Assembly: GCF_041260155.1 (NCBI RefSeq)
Contig: NC_091947.1
Location: 25,381,615 to 25,445,614, forward strand
DNA length: 64,000 bases
DNA from: Ptychodera flava
Lineage: Eukaryota > Hemichordata > Enteropneusta > Ptychoderidae
Reading direction: 5' to 3'
Of the stretch, positions 34,085-45,171 are shown piece by piece. Position numbers and translations under genes: made by a program. Position 1 is the stretch's first letter; every line of letters starts with the position of its first letter. Under the pieces are notes generated by a model. It was not told where the DNA came from and ran no database searches. It saw nothing but the letters and a program-made list of their open reading frames with translations.

Positions 34085-36631
34085 TTTCGCGTCGAATTTT
34101 GCTATTCAAAAACAATAGGGTTGAAAGATCACGCTTACAGTGTTATTAGGTCTATATGGTAAATATTGATGACTTTATGGCACATGCGTAGTGTTTACAT
34201 ATGATAGCTCGGACAAAGTGAAGTGTTGCATGGGCGTGTACATAAATTGTCCTCTCTGACTTTTTCACATGGCATATCACGAGCTGTTTGTGTGCGCAAT
34301 AACCTCTGTACAGGTTACCAAATTTAGATTTATAGAAAACACGTGGCAATGAAAGGGGGTATCCGACCTGTTAGTTTAAGGTATGATTACTGCCCTATGT
34401 GAAGAACGACAAACGTTATCGCAGAACCTTAAAAAGGCATCAAACATTTTGTAATTCTAGGTATTGTTGTCCCACATAACAGGCGACAGTTAAACATTAC
34501 TCAGTAACACATGACTTTGGTTAACTTTATTCGTGTAGTACCAAAACAATCATGCCGTCAACTTTATCACTGCACATAAGCCGTCTGTACAATTTGAACA
34601 TCAAACTACACAACCGCATCAGTACCTTTAACTTTTGACAATTTTTCTTGTATTTTTGTTTAGGGTATCAATCATAGTTTCTTTGTATACTCGTGAAAGG
34701 ACGTTTAAGAGCCCAGTATTCGGCTTGTATTTGTTTGACGTTGGTTTTTACTTATTGGAAAAACTAATTATCGAAAAGAAATGCACCTGTCAACTATACG
34801 CATGCATGTCGGACACACACTGGGTGCCTTTAGAAACTGGGTGCATGATGTGTACCAGAAAACACTGCCAAACGTCAAAGTTCACAGATTGTAGGGCTGT
34901 AGTGAAGTGATGTGCCCATGCAGGCTCGCTTGTGAAACCGAAAGTAAACGTTTGCTTTCTGTAGTGATACCATGGCGATAGGAAGTAACAACGGCCCCTA
35001 AATTTGGCTACACAAAATTAACTGAAATATGTTTTACAGCTACATGTATTGCTACGTTACAGTGATCACTGTGTATCAAACTCGTGATATCATAGAAAGG
35101 CCTCTTTACTCATGTTTAACCATGATAGTCCATGGCGCAAATAGTTGATTTATCGTGACGGTATCAATGATTATATTGTAGCCTTGTCAATACCAGTGAA
35201 ATTTATGACGTCATCCCAAGATGATTACTGATAATGTAATCGATTACTAGTATCCAGCATTGTGGCCCAAGATGTTTTCTCCATCAACAAATTCCCTAGC
35301 ATTTGCCAAAACTATAAAATAATAGCAATAATGTACCCCTCCCAGCCCATAATGGACTAAAGCAAACTTTGCACTCCACAATGCTCCCGGCTTGGTCTCG
35401 TACACAGTGTTGCATAAAGTTGCCTGTCGTCAATTATGGTCGTGGAGGGGGTACATCATCGCGTGAATAACCTCTTGAGTACCGCCATGTGACCAATGTG
35501 CGCACTCTATATTTACTGTAATGCACATAATATATCAAGGTCTTTTTAACAGTCAAGAATTTTCAAAATGCAGTGATTCGAAGATTGCTGTGCATTTCCG
35601 AAACGATATTCTTATCAAGCATGTATTCGTTCGGCTGCCTATGTCCAGCCAGGGTCCAAAAATTGGTGCCCGGGGGGATGACGGCCGGGTCTGTTCAATT
35701 TTTATACTGTCCATTGGTTGATGGTGTTCAAGAAGATTATCAAGCATGGTCAGATGCGAGTGAGAGTGCTGTATCTCAGTTAATATAATTGTTTTCGAAA
35801 GAGCGTCATGGAGTTGTTTTGAATATATTTTAAACTTACCTCAAATATACCCTCTGTTCGATAATTTCGTATTCGATGTGTTTGTTCCTATTTGGCCATA
35901 CGTGAAATATTTTTAAAAGATTTTTCCCAGGGTTCAATGGTTTTTATCTCTCCGTTCTCAAAACATAAGCGGACTTCCAATAAATCACGTATCTTCCCCT
36001 CATGTTATAAATAAAAAGTACCCACGCCCTTTCTCTCCTTTGATAGAATAAAACGCCCTCATACGATTATTGTGACTGAGGGGTATAACTTAGGGTCAGT
36101 CCCTCCGAAAAAGAAATTGTTTTTTTAATTAAACGAATTTCTCATGTTTCTGAGAAAAAAATACAGCAGAACCATCGAGAACGCCTAACTGAACCGAAAA
36201 CTCACACGTTACTGAAGTTAGAACGGATATACCGTGGTACGTCACTGCACCGCGCCTTCAGACGTACGCGTAATAATTGCGTGTAACTAAATTTAACCTC
36301 TCAATAATAACATTGATTAGAGAATTATAGGAGCCATATATTTTCCACGTGCAATTATCGATCGGACTCACAAAAACTGCGTGTAATACGTTCCCCTCGT
36401 TTAGGGGCTCGCTGAGGAAAACGAAACATCTTCGACAACCAGGTTTACCTAGGCGCCTATTTAGAGATTTGCAGGGATGAGGATCCGAGTCTGTGAAGAC
36501 TAATGAATATTGAATGAAAAACGGAGGTTACAAGGCTTCTTATGACTGTTACACAGTGTTTTAATTTTCGATGTACATTAAGCATTAATTCGTTAGGTCA
36601 CTTGCTGGATAGGAGTGAAGATGGTATGAGC
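34085..36631. other. intergenic between the two Harbinger-type copies
   Basis: 2.5 kb of AT-rich DNA. No gene or RNA gene was recognised. Open frames up to 91 codons (34635-34910) show no domain. Confidence 0.45.
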
Positions 36632-36634
36632 TTA

Positions 36635-37445
36635 GGGAGCCTTCGTTATGTACGGCCTGGGGGGTGGGGGGTGGAGGAATTTCATCGGAAACTCTGAAAT
36701 TTTGAGGAAACCCCCACCCCCGCCAAACCTTATGAATTTGAGTACCCCCATCTGAAACATAAAAATTTTGACTGAAACCCCCCCCCCCCAACTCAGAAAA
36801 GTTAAATGTCAAGACATGTTTTTGTAAAATTTACAAAGATACAGCAATAGTACGGACCTTTCATACCCTGCTAGATTATCATCTATTTCTTATGAAGGTT
36901 GAAAAAGGTGAAACCTGCAAAATGAAATAATTCAAAGTCACAATAAAATGTAGATATAAAAACTCACGCTATACCCAGTATCTAACCATATAGTATTGTT
37001 TACTTTGGATGGGTATCATGACAAAGTTGTCACCATGCTATCTGAAAGGGCAGAATTTGAAAGAACAGGGGGAGAACATGCAGGAGGATTAGATTAGGTT
37101 GTACCCTCTTGTGTGAAAAAATTGGAGAAATTTACATATGCAATGATGCAGTCTGGTGCAAGATGAGATGTGTTTTGAACGAATTTGTATTTTACTGAGT
37201 AAAATGTTGGAATACCCCAAGGGGAGAGTGCGAGCACCCCTCTCGCATCGAAAATTTTGAGAAATTCATGTGTGGAATGATGCAATCTGAGAGGTGTTTC
37301 AATTCATTTTGTACCAAAAATTGAGTACCCCCTTCTTTCTCGCCACATTTTAAGCAACCCCCTTGAAGCTTCCAATTTTTTGAGTGACCCCCCATGCCCC
37401 CATCACATTCCTCCGATCCCCAGGCTGTAAATAATGACTGCTCCC
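36635..37445 (-). mobile_element. Harbinger-type MITE, copy 2 (811 bp, inverted relative to copy 1)
   Basis: It begins GGGAGCCTTCGTTATGTACG and ends TAAATAATGACTGCTCCC, inverted ends of the same family as 33480-34081. TTA lies on both sides (36632-36634 and 37446-37448). Shared interior phrases run in the opposite direction to copy 1. It contains a 12-C run (36778-36789) and repeats of GAGAAATT and GAGTACCCCC. There is no transposase frame. Confidence 0.75.
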
Positions 37446-37714
37446 TTAGACGGTGGTTTGCAAAACTCGCCAACCAAAGAGATTTGACATTTAACATCCG
37501 TACTTGCTCTGTGAGATGTACCACAGTCTACTACTCAAACTTTGATCGAAAGAGAGGATCGCCCACTGCTGACACTCTGTAAAAATTCAGTCGTTGAATG
37601 TCAAATAATAATTAATTAGATTCTGTCCGAAAACGACGGGTACGAATAATGATTAACTTAACAAGCAATGGCAGTGGCAGTAATAATTGAAAATTTATAA
37701 TGGGCAAGTTGAAC
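37446..37714. other. short intergenic stretch
   Basis: Non-coding. It becomes GATGAT-like towards the right. Confidence 0.5.
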
Positions 37715-37798
37715 ATAATCACGATAATGAAAATGACGTCAAAGATGATTTTTGAGATAGTGGTGATAACGACTGTAATAGTGTGGATGACAGTTGAA

Positions 37799-37799
37799 A

Positions 37800-37846
<47 letters not shown>

Positions 37847-37850
37847 AATT
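37799..37850 (-). repeat. (GAT)n microsatellite, 3' tail of the LINE
   Basis: About 15 GATs in a row. Read on the - strand this is (ATC)n directly after AATAAAGTATATC and TATATAATT, the typical end of L2/Rex-like LINEs, which finish in a short tandem tail instead of poly(A). The 80 bp to its left and about 150 bp right of the LINE (38580-38740) are also GATGAT-like, so the LINE may have landed in an existing microsatellite. Confidence 0.75.
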
Positions 37851-38553
37851 ATATAGATATACTTTATTGTCCATGAAAACATGGAAAATTGTCTTTAACA
37901 CCAGGACCGCTATAAAAACACCAAATATGGACAACACCATACAGAACAATACAATAGTTACAGACGAACACAACACTATATTAAAAGTTCCTACTTAAAA
38001 TGGTGTTTGCTCTGGTTCTCCTGATGGAATCAGACATATTCATATTTAAACAGCAACTGCTGACGGTATAAATGACTTCTTAAAAAGATTCTTCCTAGCC
38101 CTGGGCACAAGTAGACGGCGTCCCGAAGGCAGATATTGAAACTTGTCATTCAATGGGTGAGATTTATCACCAAGAATGGATAAACCTTTCCTACGAAGAG
38201 CATAAGTATACAGTTCTCCAAGATCTTTTAACTTTGTCCCGACAAGTCGACTACATATGTTTACAATTTTCGTTAGTCGCATTCTCTCTTTAACAGAAAT
38301 ATGACCAAACCATGTGACAATGTTATAAGTTAGAATGCTTTCAATACAGCAACGATATACAGAAACAAGGATATGACTGCTAACATTGAAACTCTTTAGC
38401 TTCCTCAGAATAAATATTCGTTGGTGAGTTTTCTTATAAATTTTGTCTGTATTCTCTTTGAAACTTAACTTCTGGTCTACTATGGACCCTAGATATGGAA
38501 ATGATGATACTATTTCAACCTGTTGATTGTCAATGGTAACAGATTCTACTTTT
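37851..38553 (-). pseudogene. 5'-truncated L2/Rex-like LINE: end of reverse transcriptase ORF and 3' UTR
   Basis: On the - strand the frame from 38550 down to the stop at 38046 encodes about 168 residues: SSFPYLGSIVDQKLSF, KTHQRIFILRKLKSFNVSS, YRCCIESILTYNIVTWFGH, and the C-terminal LPSGRRLLVPRARKNLFKKS. This is the thumb and C-terminal region of L2/Rex/CR1-type non-LTR reverse transcriptases. The Y-L-G, the LR-x-L-x-S-F, the S-(I/V)-LTY-x-I-x-x-W and the LPSGRR boxes are typical. An in-frame stop just upstream and loss of all earlier RT motifs show 5' truncation, the usual result of incomplete reverse transcription. The remaining frame is uninterrupted, so the insertion is fairly young. The 195 bp from 38045 to 37851 are its 3' UTR. 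Confidence 0.85.
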
Positions 38554-40257
38554 TATGATTGACACGACGGTCTTGCAGAGAGTAACTGATGGGATGGTGA
38601 TTGAAATGATGATGGTTATGATGACGATGACGATGGTAATGGAAAATAATGGTTGTGATGTTGATGATAGTGCACAATGGTGCAAAATATCAGATTAATA
38701 AATAATATTGTTATGATGGAAATGAAGATGACAAAAGTTATGAAAATGTCAATTTGCAGATGAGAGTAATGATATCGTCATTGATGGGGAGAACAATCAT
38801 GTGTTTATGTACCGCAGCTTGACAAAGTTTTATTTGAAAGGCGTTTAGGCCCCTATAAAATGCAAAAGTTTTGCGTTCACAACTTGAAAAAAAACCGGGA
38901 CACAAAGTAAATGGAGTGAGTTGGCCATATTTGCACTGCAATCTTTGACTATTAATTTAATAGATCATAAGCACTCTCATCCACTGTTGATGGCAATTTG
39001 TTCATGCAGTATCATCGGCTATATAATTTGCCATAGGCTGCTGACAAGTGTTTGGCGCTGGAATACGGTGGTAGGCTTAAAGTCATTTGGCGTTAGGGAG
39101 GTCAACAACAGACCTTCATAATTCGTTGCAATCAGTAGAATATCTTGATAATCGGATACAAATGTGGTGCATCGTTTGAAGTTGGTTGAAACATTTGGCG
39201 TGCATTCAAGGTGGATGATCCACGCAAAAATGAAAATAAATGCTGTAACATTCTCTGTAATTGCATATGTCAACTATCGGGTACAGTGGGTCGGACGAGA
39301 ATATGATGAGAACGGGTGGTGTTTCCGTGTTATTTGTGCAGTTCACGCTACTAAGCTTACTTTATGCCAAATTTCAGTCCTAAAACATGTAAAGATCGAG
39401 GATCAAATCCTACATATTGATATTTCTTGTAGTGTAGAGCTCTAAAACATTCATTTACGAATGACTTTAGATCGATCACACGATGAAGGTACACAATACG
39501 GGTTTTTTTAGCAGATTCCTTTTCACAGAACGGAATTATCTTGCCATTTCGTCTTGAATTCTATAGCGAGATAACATCACTTTTGAATACGCTTTCTAAA
39601 ATGATTTCTCATTCCAACTCTGTCGCGCAAGTTTCAAGAAAATGACAATATTATAAGGATGTTTTCTGGCATTATCATGTCGACCATTAGCTGGAATGGG
39701 CAGCGTTGACATTGTACCCTGACTACTACCAATGGGTAGTTCCCCACCGTAATACATTTTTGAAATCCTCCCTAGTCATCACGACATTTTGCAGATAGTT
39801 CGCAACAGTGTCAAAATGTTCAAATAGTCAAAATAGTCAAACATTCTCTCGGCTTATGCTATAGTCTTTTATGAGTACAGCCGAAAAGCAGACGTGACGC
39901 GTTGCTCCTCTTTCACCCTGTCCGTGGAGTAAACGTTACCCTGTCAATTTCACGTTAACCTGTCCGTCAGCCTTTTCAATAACATTGCCAGAATTTACCA
40001 AACTTTGCCGTTTCCCTTTGGTCACAGCAAGCAGCAAGCAATGATAATTTTCTTATAAAAAAATAAGTTACTCTTTCCGACTAGATGGGTTGCTGGGAAC
40101 CGGAATTAGTCTTGAGCTTAATAGGACTAAGCGTAAGTCTTGGTCGTATTTGCAGTATTCAATAGGGTCTACACTTGTCTGCACGAGATGCTTCTCGGAG
40201 TGTTAGTATACTCGTACTACCAAACTACAGCGGAAATAAAAAAAAGAGGAAGAAGGG
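38554..40257. other. intergenic, no gene seen
   Basis: 1.7 kb. The left 190 bp are GATGAT-rich low-complexity DNA, the rest is ordinary. No RNA gene except the tRNA that follows. Confidence 0.5.
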
Positions 40258-40264
40258 AAAAAAA
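40258..40264 (-). terminator. RNA polymerase III terminator of the tRNA-Lys gene
   Basis: A run of seven T on the - strand, six bases after the tRNA 3' end. Four or more T in a row end pol III transcription. Confidence 0.8.
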
Positions 40265-40270
40265 GCGAAG

Positions 40271-40343
40271 CGCCCAACGTGGGGCTCGAACCCACGACCC
40301 TGAGATTAAGAGTCTCATGCTCTACCGACTGAGCTAGCCGGGC
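40271..40343 (-). tRNA. tRNA-Lys (anticodon CTT)
   Basis: The - strand gives a 73-nt cloverleaf: acceptor GCCCGGC pairs with GTTGGGC (one G-T pair), D-arm TAGCTCAGTCGGTAGAGCA (A box), anticodon stem TGAGA/TCTCA with loop CTCTTAA, so the anticodon is CTT, a five-base variable loop, and T-arm GTGGGTTCGAGCCCCAC (B box). The discriminator is G, and CCA is not encoded, as expected for a nuclear gene. It has no intron. The downstream T run ends transcription. It reads AAG codons. It lies 360 bp from the BOD1L start codon and is divergently transcribed. Confidence 0.97.
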
Positions 40344-40703
40344 TTGTTGTTTCTTCACGAAAAATCATAGACAATATTTCTTAGTTCCCATTTTCGACAA
40401 GTTCTTGCTGTTGCTTTAGATTTATATTTTGTCTACAATTATTAATACAAGGGGCAAAAATTGTGGAAAAGACACATCAGGAGATTTTGAATATGATCGA
40501 TCATTGGAGAAAACGGTTTTTTAAACATCAGGGACTGCCTGTGTCAGAGTCGGATGCGGGGTGAAAGGTTTTGAGCATGCGCAAATGGAGTGCCAGGTGA
40601 AAACAAGCAGTCCGCAGATAGTGAACTGAACGGGACATGTGTCTGGGACCGTGGTCTGTGCTATACTTCAAATGATTTGATTCGCGCCGGACATCAATCA
40701 AAG
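40344..40703 (+). promoter_or_regulatory. shared upstream region of tRNA-Lys and BOD1L
   Basis: 360 bp separate the divergent pol III and pol II genes, so the BOD1L promoter and 5' UTR must lie at least partly here unless there is an upstream non-coding exon. I see no clear TATA box near the start codon; the sequence becomes GC-richer from about 40540. The ATG at 40704 lies in a good context (A at -3, G at +4). Confidence 0.45.
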
Positions 40704-40829
40704 ATGGCATCCACTTCATCCGGAGCTAGTGTCGACCAGGACGTTGTCGAAAGCGTAGTGAATTACGTTAAATCGGCAGGTCTTTTTGATCAGTTTCGGC
40801 GGGATTGCTTGAATGATGTTGACACAAAG
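40704..40829 (+). CDS. BOD1L1-like: BOD1-like / BOD1L homologue, exon 1
   Basis: This starts a seven-exon gene whose exons join in phase to 3984 nt (1327 residues). Exon 1 encodes 42 residues, including VVNYVKSAGLFDQFRRDCL and NDVDTK, the first helix of the BOD1/COMPASS-Shg1 domain. In vertebrates BOD1 regulates kinetochore attachment via PP2A-B56, and BOD1L1 protects stalled replication forks and associates with SETD1A. The protein is much longer than BOD1 (about 180 residues), has the long charged tail of BOD1L, but is shorter than vertebrate BOD1L1 (about 3000). The start was chosen for its Kozak context and because the conserved domain begins soon after it. The frame is open upstream to 40590 without another ATG. 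The exon ends AAG at donor GTTTGT, phase 0. Confidence 0.9.
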
Positions 40830-41839
40830 GTTTGTATTGTATATTCATGTGATCACAGAGATGCAGCGAAGTTTTGGAACTTGATGATGTGAGTGATGTG
40901 AAGTGATGCAGTTTTTTTTTGTCTTTTGTTTGTTTACTTTTTGTGGAGTAACTGTATGTGATGATTGCAGTCAAGTCATTGCCAGAGAATTTGCCAACAT
41001 ACTCCAGTCATAGAGGTCTATTTTTTACATCCATGCTATAGCTATAGTGTAGACATGGTGGTGGTAGTACTACCTCCATGGCTCCTACTACCTCCATGGT
41101 GCAGAGTAACGTAATCTTTCTGCTTATATAAACCACATTGGCAACTGCAAGCGCCTGAGGGTAGCACTACCCATGGAGCTACCAAAAGAGTTTCATGCAC
41201 TACCTCAATCATGGTCCCTTCATCTTGTGGAGGGACCTCGCCTCAATGCTCTTCCAGTGTTTGATAACTTATGTTGTAGTGCATAGTGCATTCCTAATTC
41301 TCACCTGTGCAGGTCAATTCTTTATCCCGGTTGCAGCCAAATATTCCTGAGATGAAACACAGACAAGTCTGTGTATGTATGTATGTCTTGTCTATGGATG
41401 AAACAAGGATGTACGGATCCCTTCCTATCTCCTTGGAATAAACATGGACATAAACGTCCATGGGATAAACAAGTAGAGTTGACGGCAATGTTGGCTGATG
41501 GAGGTACTGCTACTAACCAGTCTCCATGGAAGATCCAGTACATGTAATCAATAGCAGTTGCAGCCACAGGCGCTTAGCTCATGGGTTTGCGAAGCCCCTA
41601 TGATACAACAAGTAACATTGGAGGGGCTTCACGAACCAACAAGCCAAGCACCTGTGGTTGCCAGAGAACTGCCTGAGGGCAGCCCGAGGAAAAAGTTGGC
41701 CAAATTTTACCTATTTGAACACCAACCCAGTAGATCAAGCCTGGCCAACCAAAAATAACATTGATTTTGCATTCACGTTTTCTCTGGTGCTTTTAGAACC
41801 CGGAATACGTCGGACTTCACATCCCCATATCCTGATTTT

Positions 41840-41938
41840 GAGATCATACCATTCAGTGCAAGGGGTGGTAAGATGTCAAGCTGCCTGTGCGCAGCGAGTC
41901 ACTGTTGTAGTAACCTTTGCATAGAATGGTATGATCTC
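41840..41938. repeat. 99-bp hairpin with perfect 15-bp ends
   Basis: GAGATCATACCATTC at 41840 and GAATGGTATGATCTC at 41924 are exact inverted repeats, with weaker pairing further in (TGCAAGG against CCTTTGCA). It lies in the loop of the larger inverted pair. It could be a small MITE or part of the larger foldback. Confidence 0.6.
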
Positions 41939-42031
41939 ATTATCAAGATGCGACGTCGATGACATCCTTACAGTCCAGTTTTCTGTGTTCCAAAACTGCC
42001 TAAAAAAAATTCATGTGAACGCCAAATCAGT

Positions 42032-42180
42032 GTTATTTTTATTTTTTATTTTTTATTTATTTATTTATTCAGCTTTGACATAAAGTCAGGATGAGTCGCA
42101 CAGGTGACTAACACCTATACAAAAGCAACCCTCCACAAAAACACACATGTAACAAGTTACACATACAAATTAAAAACAGA
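42032..42180 (-). repeat. possible 3' end of a retroelement (TTTATT tail)
   Basis: On the - strand GACTTTATGTCAAAGCTG is followed by AATAAATAAATAAATAAA and more A/T-only sequence, like the tail of a LINE-type element. No coding part of such an element is recognisable upstream, so this is tentative. Confidence 0.3.
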
Positions 42181-43536
42181 AAAGACAAACGCAGAATAAA
42201 ACAGTATATGGTATATGGTATTTTTGGTTGGCTGGGCATGATACAAGTTGAACCTATTGGGTTAGTGTTAAAATTGGTGAAATGTGGTCTCCTTTTTCCT
42301 CGGGCAGTCCTCCAGCAGTTCTGGGCATGTCTTTGGGCAGCTACTGGCAGTAATTGGTAGGACCTGTGGTTGCAGCCATCTGCATCATTGCTGCAGTTCC
42401 GTAGCCCACTACTTTCCCAGGCGATTTTGGTTGCAGGGAAAAGTGACCCTTCCCTACCACCCAAATCGAAAGTAGGCTACAAAACTGCTGTAATCCGCAT
42501 CATTCATTGACTTACTTCATTTGTGTTGAAGTTGAATGGACAACCCATCCTACTTACATTGTCTTGGAGGCTGATATGATCACCTTGAATGTATTAGCAT
42601 AATATAATATCGCAAACTGTAAAGAATTTACTCTTCATGTTTCAACTGTTGGTTGATGCCCTGTCCTGTCTAAAAGGACGTCCATGTTCAAACTGAATGC
42701 TTGGCAGTTAACTATGCATTTTGGAGTAGAACAAGAAAATGTAAAATACATACAGAATAAAAGTGCCGAAAAAGTACATTTATAAGCCGTTGTCCAGTAA
42801 ACTTCTTGAAGATGGGGCCTAATGTTTGAACTTTTTAATTTTTACTTTGACTCCATGCTTGGCCTCTTTACCAGCGTGCGGACACATTTTACACAACATT
42901 CTCACAGCACTGCACTGTGAGCGATATCATTTGATGTAGTACTTACACTTATCAAGAAGATTATCTTACACTTTGACCTTTTGAGTGCTGCACAAAAATT
43001 TTAGCGCAACATTTTACCAACTTTTATTAATTTTTTTCTATGAATTTTGTTGATAATTTTGGACAGTACGTCATCTTCATTAGACTCCTGCAGGTCACAA
43101 TGTGTCCCAGAACAACAACATCTATCAATACAGTACATATTCATGAATTTGGAATAAAAATTGTTTGAATTAAAATAATGAAAAAGAATTGAATTATTCA
43201 CACCTTTTGCTTTTTTGCTGGATGTCAAGATAGCTTTATTCTGAATTTATTTTGTCATGCTAATAAATGGCAAAACTCTGCCATTACGGGAAAGCTCCGT
43301 TAACTTTAGGAATACCCCACTTCCCTACTTAGTTATCAGGGGATTAATGTCACAGACCTGCCTTTCCTACAATGGCACCAGCTGGATTAGATAAACGTAA
43401 CAATGGAACATTAACACCTTTGAGGATTAAAAGTCTTCTGTTTGTCACCCGAGTTGGTCAGGCAAGGACCCGGGTTTCAGGTACCATGCAAGTTAATGTA
43501 GTCTTCCTCTAATGCAATGTTGATGATCTCTTACAG

Positions 43537-43661
43537 CCTGCTTATCAAAATTTACGTCAGAGGGTTGAAGGGTATGTATCAAACTTCCTGTCCAAGCATA
43601 CCTGGTCTCCCAACCTCAACAAGAACCAGCTACGTGACAGTCTCAGAAGACAGATCCATCA
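43537..43661 (+). CDS. BOD1L1-like: BOD1L homologue, exon 2
   Basis: It encodes PAYQNLRQRVEGYVSNFL, then KHTWSPNLNKNQLRDSLR, the centre of the BOD1/Shg1 domain; K-N-Q-L-R-x-x-L-R is a conserved block of BOD1 proteins. It joins exon 1 in phase 0 (DTK-PAYQ, as in BOD1). It ends after CA, 2 nt into a codon, at donor GTAAGT (43662). Confidence 0.92.
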
Positions 43662-44480
43662 GTAAGTCTCTCTCTACTGAAAATGAGTGTGTTGATTTGC
43701 CTCAGGGCTGCTAGCTCAACAATATGGTCATGAATAATTTCTCAAGTACTGTAGTAAATCCTTGTAGTTGGTATTATGCTTTGTTCTTTCTAGTCAGCAG
43801 ACTTTCCTTAAAAACATGGTATATGTAAGTGATGACGTCAACTCTAAAGTGAGGGTGTGTCTAAGTTAGGGTGTGTCTAAGTAACCAGCCAATTGGCTTA
43901 AAGACACAAATGCAAACATATTTCACGCCATAGATTCCGACCTTGTCAGTTACCATGGATCAGTGAGTCTCAGTGTCACATCAGTCTGTCAAGAATGAAT
44001 AAGAATTTGCAATATCATGTTAAGGGCAATGAATTTTATAATGGTTATCATGGCGTTCAAATGCAAAACACAGTACTCAGTTTAACACTTATGGTCCCAG
44101 ATCACAAATGCAATGATATTGTAAAAGAGTACACTATTTTAGTCACAAGGACATATTGCGATGCAAAAACCATAGTATTACAGGTGCAATGCAGAACGTA
44201 GAAAAATCACTCACAAACAAAAGAATGTGAAAGCGGTCTGATTAAATAGTTTTTAACCATCATTGTGGCCATGCAGTTATAAAATTTAATCCTGTGATGA
44301 CCATTATTAGAAATCATTTCTCCATCAGACAGGAGAAATCAGTTGTTTTTCTTATGGTGTTTTCTGCAGTCACAAATATCATTCACAACACCAAAGAATC
44401 TAAAGTTTCTAGGACAAGCATGTCTCATCATGACATTGGAAAAAAAAATAGAATTGTTGGTCCCTGTCTTTTTCCACCAG

Positions 44481-44674
44481 ATCAGAAATGCTTTCTATGG
44501 GTGTAGAAAGAATTGTGGAACAGGTTGTGGAGCCCAAAATACAACACATACTCAGACCACAGATTGAGAAGGCATTTCAGGAATACATGGAAAAGAAGCA
44601 AGAGGAAACGCCGCCAGTGACGACTGCATCGGATGATAGCAAAGCCACATTACCAATTATACCCTCACATTCAG
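44481..44674 (+). CDS. BOD1L1-like: BOD1L homologue, exon 3
   Basis: The first A completes CAA (Gln); then SEMLSMGVERIVEQVVEPKI and RPQIEKAFQEYM end the BOD1/Shg1 domain. V-(D/E)-x-(K)-I/L-...-RPQIE is strongly conserved in BOD1 and BOD1L. After this the protein becomes low-complexity (EETPPVTTASDD). The acceptor is CTTTTTCCACCAG. The exon ends one base into a codon at donor GTAAGG. Confidence 0.92.
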
Positions 44675-45171
44675 GTAAGGTGTACTAATAATTGTTTGTG
44701 CTCAGTATCTAGAGAGTATGGAAAAAGTATTTGCCTTGAGAGCTAAAGAGTGTAAGGTCACAATGTTGTTCTTTTGACTAAGTGGAGGATGGTAAGACAC
44801 TTTGATAAATTCTTTGTTTGCTGTCCACGACTGGGAAGTGTTTACGTAAATTGATGAAAAACAAACACAGGTTTTAAGGTATTAGAAATTTTAGAAATCA
44901 AAAATTGGTATTTTCTTTACCCCTCCCAAGAAATACAAAATTAATGTATGTATTGTGTTTTATTTCTTTGTTTGTTATTTACCCAATGGGAAGATAACTT
45001 TGAGGAAAATTCGAGGACAGCAAAGAAGGAATTTTATTAAAAGTGTCTAACTATGTGTATTTAAATTATAAAACTTATATGACAAAACTGTAGAATTTAT
45101 TTCACAAAGAATATGTGTAAGTGACATGTAAACCTAATATGTGTTGTATGTGTCTTAAACTTGTATTCTAG

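Larger units (their letters stand above)
41640..42345. repeat. inverted pair of a repeat with a conserved peptide-like frame
   Basis: The + strand at about 41660-41760 and the - strand at about 42345-42215 share GAACTGC...GCCCGAGGAAAAA, then AACAC(C/T)AACCCA and CCAACCAAAAATA. Translated in the matching frames, one arm reads ENCLRAARGK and FTYLNTNPV, the other QNCWRTARGK and FTNFNTNPI. Both arms are preceded by ACCTGTGGTTGCAGCC-like or similar sequence. This looks like two copies of an unknown repeat in opposite directions. Both are short and surrounded by stops. Confidence 0.5.
40830..43536 (+). other. BOD1L intron 1 (2.7 kb)
   Basis: The donor GTTTGT is weak. The acceptor is TGATGATCTCTTACAG. 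The intron contains a cluster of inverted repeats from about 41040 to 42480 (entries below). The rest is unremarkable. Confidence 0.85.

Noticed and set aside
37719..37976. A 85-codon - strand frame with a run of histidines.
   Set aside because: It is the (GAT)n microsatellite translated, joined to LINE 3' UTR sequence.
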